Of a stretch of 64,000 nucleotides of DNA, positions 59,102 through 64,000 are shown piece after piece. This stretch comes from Huiozyma naganishii CBS 8797 (Eukaryota; Ascomycota; Saccharomycetes; Saccharomycetales; Saccharomycetaceae): positions 124,001 to 188,000 of the forward strand of contig NC_035926.1 of the NCBI RefSeq assembly GCF_000348985.1. Direction: 5' to 3'. Under the pieces are notes generated by a model. That model had not been told where the DNA came from. It ran no database searches and saw only the letters and a list, made by a program, of their open reading frames with translations. Numbering within the stretch: the first letter of the stretch is position 1; each line of letters begins with the position of its first letter. Made by a program: the position numbers and the translations under genes.

Positions 59102-62100
59102 ATGACCACGGCAAGCTCGACCAATATGACAGGTAAGGTCAACAGAGATCACTTCTATAAACTAGCGTCTGATCTGCCGGAGGAGAGACTTCAAGCTGCT
59201 GTTTCCCTGATAAAGGAATTGTCGAGCTTACCGTTACCTGCCAGTAAAGATGAATGGTCATATGTTGTGAATAGATTAATCAAAGGGTTATCTTCTGATC
59301 GTAATGGGGCCAGGCTGGGATTTTCTCTGTGTTTAACAGAGGTTGTTGACCTTGCTATCAAAATGGACGACGACAAAGCGCCTGAAGAGTTAAAGAGTAT
59401 GGATTCTTTCCTGCATTTACTATCAAAAACTTTCTCAATTGATCCTCAAGACGAAAAGAAAAAGCGGAAAGGGAAAGAGGAAAGAGGGTTGATGTTTGGG
59501 AAATTGTTTGCTCTGCAAGCACTTTTGAATGAACCTTTGTTTAGTGATATTTTTATTAAAGATGGAAAAATCACCAAATTTACGACCAAGTTCATTGATG
59601 AGTTGGTTAATTTGGCGTCGCGCAAGAATTGGATAAAACAACCGTGTCTTTTTACTTTATACCAGACAATTGAAAGGCTGCTACCTTATTCTGATGATTC
59701 GTTTGTTAAAACTGTGGTGACAGTATTGGATGTCAACAAGTATACGTTGACAAATGAGGGTCTGGCCATCTATCTTCTTTTTATTTCAAAAGGCTACAGT
59801 TCCGCATTGTTGTCCATCAATGTTACCAACAAGGGATGGAAATACAACAATCCGTTACTGAAAGGCAATTTGAGTTTAGTGAGCGAGGTTGTTCGTGAAT
59901 CTGCCGTAGTTGTTGATGATAATGAAACTAAGACCAACAATGCAAACTGGCATCCAAAATTACATTTTGTTTGGGACATTTTATTACCCATACTGTACAA
60001 CGACCCAAGAGAAGAACCTTTGAAAAAGAAAAAGAAACATAATAATGGGAGCTCCAAGTCCAAATCAGAGGCAGTTGGTGCCATCGAATTCCCCGAATTT
60101 TGGAAAGCCATCGTGGACGAAACCTACTTTAGTGATAAAGCATCTAGCGAAAGAAAGTTTCTGGGCCTGTTGATCTTCTTGAAGGCTCTACCTACTGTTC
60201 CGTCAAAGTGGATCGCATGTTGTTTTAGTCAAAATTTAATGAGGTGCCTAATCAACCAATGTTCTGATTCTGAACGTCATTTGCATAAGATTGCCGAAAA
60301 GTGCTTGATTTCTATTGTCAAAACATGCGAGGCCGACCCAGGTCATAAGCTGGTGCCCGTTGTTGGTGCCCTGCTTTTCGGTACTAACGGTTCTATCAAT
60401 TTTGATAGGTTGACGAAGTCCAAAACTGTTGCTAAGTTAATCGCAACAAAGGGTTTGGAAGATGACTCTATCGGGAAGCTCTTTGCATTGTTTACTTCGG
60501 AATTGAACTCACAAAAAAATGAGGCTGTTCTTCATTTTATTTTGGACACACTGCTTCATATTTTGCGCAGTCACAAGCTGAACTTGAAGGGAGAACATAT
60601 TTCAACGTGGCTCATGTCCGTCCTTCTACTGCCCTTAGTAAAACTAGGCTTTTTCCATGCGACTGAAACGTCTCCAGAGGACAAGATCAACGTCAGCGAA
60701 ATTGCCCGTGAAAGGATCTATTCGATTTTGTCCGAGTTGTCTTCTGTGCCAACAGGTGATGCCCATTCATGGCAGTTTCACATTCTGAACGAATTGACGA
60801 CGGTAGAGAATGAGCTCACTTTGACAAACGCCTTAGACGAAGACTTGACCACAGTGAAGGATACTGGTTTGAGTGTCATCCACAGTTTGTCTGTTAAGAA
60901 CGACAAATCGTCCAGAGGAATTGAATCCCTACTGGCAATGTGTTTGCTTCAACTATATTCTGGAGAAGCCGATTCTGTTGCCACGATTAAGGAAATTTGC
61001 GATTATTTGACCGAGGAAAAATCCTCAAAGAACAGCATATCCCTTGTGGGCATCACAGAAATTTTACTGGGATTGCTGGCTCAGAAGAAGACTGTTTTGA
61101 CCAAAACTAGTTTGCTGGTCTGGGAACAACTTATCGAAGACGTTGGGTCCGACGAGTTGAACCTAATCTTGGATGTTCTATCGGCGAGGGAAAATAAAGA
61201 AGGTTTTTCGTATTTATTTGAAGGCGCTGAAGAATACGAAAAGGTTAGTGGTGACGAAAATGAAGTTGCACCAGAAGAGGAAAGTGCGTCTAGCGATACG
61301 TCAGATTCGAGCTCCGACAGCGACGACGAATCTGAGGAAGCCGATAATAAAGATGTGACAAATATTGATAGACAGACAGCCTGTGCCCTTGCCAAAGCTC
61401 TCAAGTTGCCAGAAAACGTTGTCAATGAAGATGGAGAGGTAAAATTCAACGAAATTGATGACTTGGAGGATGAATCTTCCGATGACGAATCCATGGATGA
61501 TGAGGCGATGATGGCATTGGATGGCCAATTGGCGGATATATTCAAGCGTCGTAAAGATGCTTTATCGCACGTTCCAACTGGTAACATGAGAAAGATCGAG
61601 GTCAGAGATTCCCGTGAAAGTGTCATAAATTTCAAACAAAGGATGATCGACATGCTGACTATCTATGTGAAATATGTTGAGAAACTGGATTTGGAGGATA
61701 AAGACGTCATGAAAGAGAAATTACAAACTGTATCTACGTTTGTAGAGCCCATGCTAAAATGTGTTCAAAGAACCTTGGACAGGCCATTAGCGGACAAAAT
61801 TTTTAAACTTTTGAAAGCTAAGATTTTCAAAGTTAAAATCCCGGTTTCCGCTGAGGATGGTGAAAGGTTTGTAGAGTCTCTGCAACGTATCCATGGTACC
61901 TACCTACTGGCTGAGAAATCAGGTCAATACCAAGCCATTTACTATTCCTTGTGCTCCTCGGCGTCTATATTCTTCTGCAAACTACTTATTGAGAGTAGAG
62001 ACAATAAGGATGCTGCTCACAACGAGGTTATAGATATTTATGCTGAAACAACTAAAAAATGGATGGACAAGAAAAAGTTTCCAACCAGTGTCTTCTTTGA

Positions 62101-62140
62101 CTTTTACAACTGGCTTTCTTCAAAAAGACAACAACAGTAA
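59102..62140 (+). CDS. POL5: Ribosome biogenesis protein Pol5 (MYBBP1A family)
   Basis: 1012 residues (1022 in S. cerevisiae). It is a large HEAT-repeat nucleolar protein needed for rRNA synthesis and processing. Despite its name it has no convincing polymerase activity. Family stretches: KVNRDHFYKLASDLPEERLQAA, NRLIKGLSSDRNGARLGFSL, RKNWIKQPCLFTLYQT, KLHFVWDILLP and LVGITEILLGLLAQKK. A serine/aspartate/glutamate tract (about 720-765) and the conserved DGQLADIFKRRKDAL follow. The S. cerevisiae protein begins MTGKVNRD, which corresponds to the ATG at 59126, so the start may be eight codons later than given. It converges on HAT2, as in S. cerevisiae (YEL055C/YEL056W). Confidence 0.96.
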   Translation: MTTASSTNMTGKVNRDHFYKLASDLPEERLQAAVSLIKELSSLPLPASKDEWSYVVNRLIKGLSSDRNGARLGFSLCLTEVVDLAIKMDDDKAPEELKSMDSFLHLLSKTFSIDPQDEKKKRKGKEERGLMFGKLFALQALLNEPLFSDIFIKDGKITKFTTKFIDELVNLASRKNWIKQPCLFTLYQTIERLLPYSDDSFVKTVVTVLDVNKYTLTNEGLAIYLLFISKGYSSALLSINVTNKGWKYNNPLLKGNLSLVSEVVRESAVVVDDNETKTNNANWHPKLHFVWDILLPILYNDPREEPLKKKKKHNNGSSKSKSEAVGAIEFPEFWKAIVDETYFSDKASSERKFLGLLIFLKALPTVPSKWIACCFSQNLMRCLINQCSDSERHLHKIAEKCLISIVKTCEADPGHKLVPVVGALLFGTNGSINFDRLTKSKTVAKLIATKGLEDDSIGKLFALFTSELNSQKNEAVLHFILDTLLHILRSHKLNLKGEHISTWLMSVLLLPLVKLGFFHATETSPEDKINVSEIARERIYSILSELSSVPTGDAHSWQFHILNELTTVENELTLTNALDEDLTTVKDTGLSVIHSLSVKNDKSSRGIESLLAMCLLQLYSGEADSVATIKEICDYLTEEKSSKNSISLVGITEILLGLLAQKKTVLTKTSLLVWEQLIEDVGSDELNLILDVLSARENKEGFSYLFEGAEEYEKVSGDENEVAPEEESASSDTSDSSSDSDDESEEADNKDVTNIDRQTACALAKALKLPENVVNEDGEVKFNEIDDLEDESSDDESMDDEAMMALDGQLADIFKRRKDALSHVPTGNMRKIEVRDSRESVINFKQRMIDMLTIYVKYVEKLDLEDKDVMKEKLQTVSTFVEPMLKCVQRTLDRPLADKIFKLLKAKIFKVKIPVSAEDGERFVESLQRIHGTYLLAEKSGQYQAIYYSLCSSASIFFCKLLIESRDNKDAAHNEVIDIYAETTKKWMDKKKFPTSVFFDFYNWLSSKRQQQ

Positions 62141-62206
62141 TCACCAAATTGCATTCTTCTATTTATGTACTCTAGTTATTCAAATACTTTACTTACTTTA
62201 CAGTTG

Positions 62207-63451
62207 TCATTGTAACATATCAACCCTTACAGGTGGTGTACCTGATATTCTGGGTAGCTTGTGCGAACATTTCCATAATTGGACAATATTTTCCTCCTCT
62301 GCGCTGGCTACGAGCCATGGGATAGATGGATTAATAGCGAAATCGTTTATAGGACTCCTGTGCCCGGCGTGGATCATCATGACTTCTGAAGTGGCATCTT
62401 CGGCATCTTCCAATACTTGTTCGGCGCCGATGTCATTGATATCCCAAATAATAACACGTTTATCAGCACCTGCAGAAAGTATGATTCCATCGTCTTGAGA
62501 CGAAAAGTCTAGACTTGTAACGGCATCCGTATGCCCACTCATTAGATGCAATGGTTCTTCTACGTATCTCCTATCATATAGATATACCTCAGAATTAACG
62601 CCACCGGTCGCCAGCAAATTCTCCGAATGATGAGAAAAGGATAATGTATTGAACGGTTTCGTTCCATTTATGGTAGCAACAGGTTTTGATTCCCTCGTAT
62701 CATGAATTTGTAGTGAACTGTCTTCTGATACGGTACCAAATAGCGACTTTTGGAAATTGTGCCATTGACAGTCATTAACTATGTCTGAGTGGATGTTTTC
62801 CCATTTTTGAACAGGTTCATTGCGATCAGAGGTGACGTCCCATAGGGCTACATTAGAGTCATCCGACCCACTCAATAGGTGACCCTTGATCAAAGGATTG
62901 AATGCAAGTCCATATCCATTGTCCGTGTGATATTGTAATGTGATTGAAGCGGTGTCACGTTCGTTTGACCTATCATAAATATAGACGGTCCCTGTACCGC
63001 TAATAGTGGCTAAAATGTTAGGATCTTGAGGCATGTAGCGCGCTCTGGTAACTTCAGAATCGTGCTTAAACTTCCGTGTAACTCTGATATTAGACCTCAC
63101 TTGCTCTTCGTCGCTTTCTGTGAGGTTGGAAGTGTCTGTGACTTCAGTAGGCAGGTCTACAACGGCAATTTTCAAGTAGTTTTGCTCCTCATCCGAAGTG
63201 TGTGTCCCTAAAATCAACTCTTGTCTTGTTACTGGGTTTGGTGCGGAATGAGGTAGCCATTGCACCGTTAATGAGGGCCAAACGAGCCTCGTTTCACTCA
63301 CGAAATCGTACATCATCGGCACATTGGATTTCCAAAGATCGTACTCTTCCGAGGGGTCCAGAGGTCTGTTTTCATCGGATGGAAGTTGTTGGAGGTCAAT
63401 TCCAGTCAATTGTGCCGCTGCAGCAAGCAGTTTGGGGTCGCTGAGGTCCAT
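62207..63451 (-). CDS. HAT2: Histone acetyltransferase B subunit Hat2 (RbAp46/48 family)
   Basis: 414 residues (401 in S. cerevisiae). It is the WD40 partner of Hat1; it binds the N-terminal helix of histone H4 and stimulates acetylation of newly made H4 on Lys5/Lys12. Seen: the family N-terminus EEYDLWKSNVPMMYDFVSETRLVWPSLTVQWLP, the binding-loop region typical of RbAp48 proteins (LGTHTSDEEQNYL), then WD repeats such as GHLLSGSDDSNVALWD, FGTVSEDSSLQIHDTR, SGHTDAVTSLDFSSQDDGII and WLVASAEEENIVQLWK. The stops of HAT2 and POL5 are 66 bp apart. Confidence 0.96.
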   Translation of the reverse strand: MDLSDPKLLAAAAQLTGIDLQQLPSDENRPLDPSEEYDLWKSNVPMMYDFVSETRLVWPSLTVQWLPHSAPNPVTRQELILGTHTSDEEQNYLKIAVVDLPTEVTDTSNLTESDEEQVRSNIRVTRKFKHDSEVTRARYMPQDPNILATISGTGTVYIYDRSNERDTASITLQYHTDNGYGLAFNPLIKGHLLSGSDDSNVALWDVTSDRNEPVQKWENIHSDIVNDCQWHNFQKSLFGTVSEDSSLQIHDTRESKPVATINGTKPFNTLSFSHHSENLLATGGVNSEVYLYDRRYVEEPLHLMSGHTDAVTSLDFSSQDDGIILSAGADKRVIIWDINDIGAEQVLEDAEDATSEVMMIHAGHRSPINDFAINPSIPWLVASAEEENIVQLWKCSHKLPRISGTPPVRVDMLQ

Positions 63452-63616
63452 TGGTCGAATGTGGTTACGATGTTTTGGAGGTGCAGTTAGTCTTTCGTTT
63501 CAGCATTCATTTCAGTTGCGATTTGAAAATTTCATGTAATAGTAAACAAATGATCTTTACTAGAACTGAAGCTTGGATACCTCCATCAAGCCCAAGAAAG
63601 GGAGATACGAACAGTA

Positions 63617-64000
63617 ATGGAATCACCACTGCGCTTCAAGTCTGTGTCTTTATCACCTTTCAAATCTGTGTCGACATCGCCTTCCAAGAGACGGCGTTCC
63701 GTGCTTCTTGATAGGAGTGTCAACATACAGAATACGACCGAGGGTAGCGTCTCGAGTTGCTCCTCGAAATCCGGTTCGCCACAGAAGCGGACAGTGGATT
63801 TTTGGGGGACGAACAGTAGCAATGTGAGTCCGCTCAGGCGAAAACTAAACTTTTCGGGACCCTCGCGGTCGTGTACTCCATCCCCCAGGAAGATGACCAC
63901 GCCGCTCCAACGGTTCACGTTTTTTGAGGAGTCCGATGATGTAAGACAGGATGTTATAAGAGATCAGAGGAAACTTCAACAGCTCCACTTTCATGATAAC
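63617..64000 (+). CDS. Unrecognised Ser/Pro-rich protein, N-terminal 128 codons (cut by window edge)
   Basis: An ATG at 63617 opens a frame that runs off the right edge. The product is basic and serine-rich, with six S-P-x-K/R sites in 128 residues (SPLR, SPFK, SPSK, SPQK, SPLR, SPRK), plus TPSP and TPLQ, the consensus for cyclin-dependent kinase. SPSKRRR could serve as a nuclear signal. It is divergent from HAT2 with 165 bp between starts. By S. cerevisiae gene order the neighbour of HAT2 on this side is YEL057C (SDD1), and that could be its identity, but I cannot confirm it from sequence. Confidence 0.55.
   Translation, partial: MESPLRFKSVSLSPFKSVSTSPSKRRRSVLLDRSVNIQNTTEGSVSSCSSKSGSPQKRTVDFWGTNSSNVSPLRRKLNFSGPSRSCTPSPRKMTTPLQRFTFFEESDDVRQDVIRDQRKLQQLHFHDN

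Overview
This is nuclear DNA of a budding yeast of the family Saccharomycetaceae. Nearly every gene is intronless, the one clear intron (in RPS0) has the canonical GTATGT and TACTAAC signals, and gene order follows blocks of the Saccharomyces cerevisiae genome. DBP8, YHR177W and MVP1 are missing from otherwise collinear blocks. That is the usual result of gene loss after the whole-genome duplication, so a post-duplication genus (Kazachstania/Naumovozyma/Nakaseomyces type) is the best guess. The species is not determined.

Layout. 1-20155 matches S. cerevisiae chromosome VIII right arm: CDC23 (partial), THP2, MTG2, NMD3, ATG7, SPC97, enolase, CTR2, FMO1, STB5, OYE2. 20356-26963 is the chromosome XV pair SCD5-MIP1. 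Then come tRNA-Gly(GCC), the GABA permease UGA4, and the divergent pair RPS0 / FRE8-like reductase (chromosome XII). 34992-46716 carries CDC5, TOP1, MIX17, AIM34, TAF4 and a phospholipase B, mostly the centromere-proximal part of chromosome XIII with TOP1 added. RRN11 follows. 49107-58653 is a 9.5-kb segment bounded by two identical tRNA-Asp genes in inverted orientation. Each tRNA has a nearly identical ~417-bp LTR placed 15-19 bp upstream, as expected of a Ty3/sigma-type element. The segment holds PRB1, SOM1 and PCM1 (chromosome V), a DT-diaphorase-like flavoprotein without a syntenic S. cerevisiae counterpart, an unrecognised coiled-coil protein, and two copies of a decayed repeat that still looks protein-coding. 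The window ends with POL5, HAT2 and the start of a serine/proline-rich gene.

The genes are mostly housekeeping: ribosome biogenesis and export (NMD3, POL5, RRN11, RPS0), mitochondrial maintenance (MTG2, MIP1, MIX17, SOM1, AIM34), mitosis (CDC23, CDC5, SPC97), transcription and chromatin (THP2, TAF4, TOP1, HAT2) and redox/NADPH (STB5, OYE2, FMO1, the flavoprotein). The parts most worth a second look are the tRNA-Asp/LTR inverted repeat and its coding-like relics, a frameshift at a C7 run in MIX17, a perfect pleiotropic-drug-response palindrome in front of STB5, paired zinc-cluster sites in front of OYE2, and a PAC motif that has grown into a short tandem repeat in front of RRN11.

Gene names rest on recognised protein similarity and remembered S. 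cerevisiae gene order. No database search was run.
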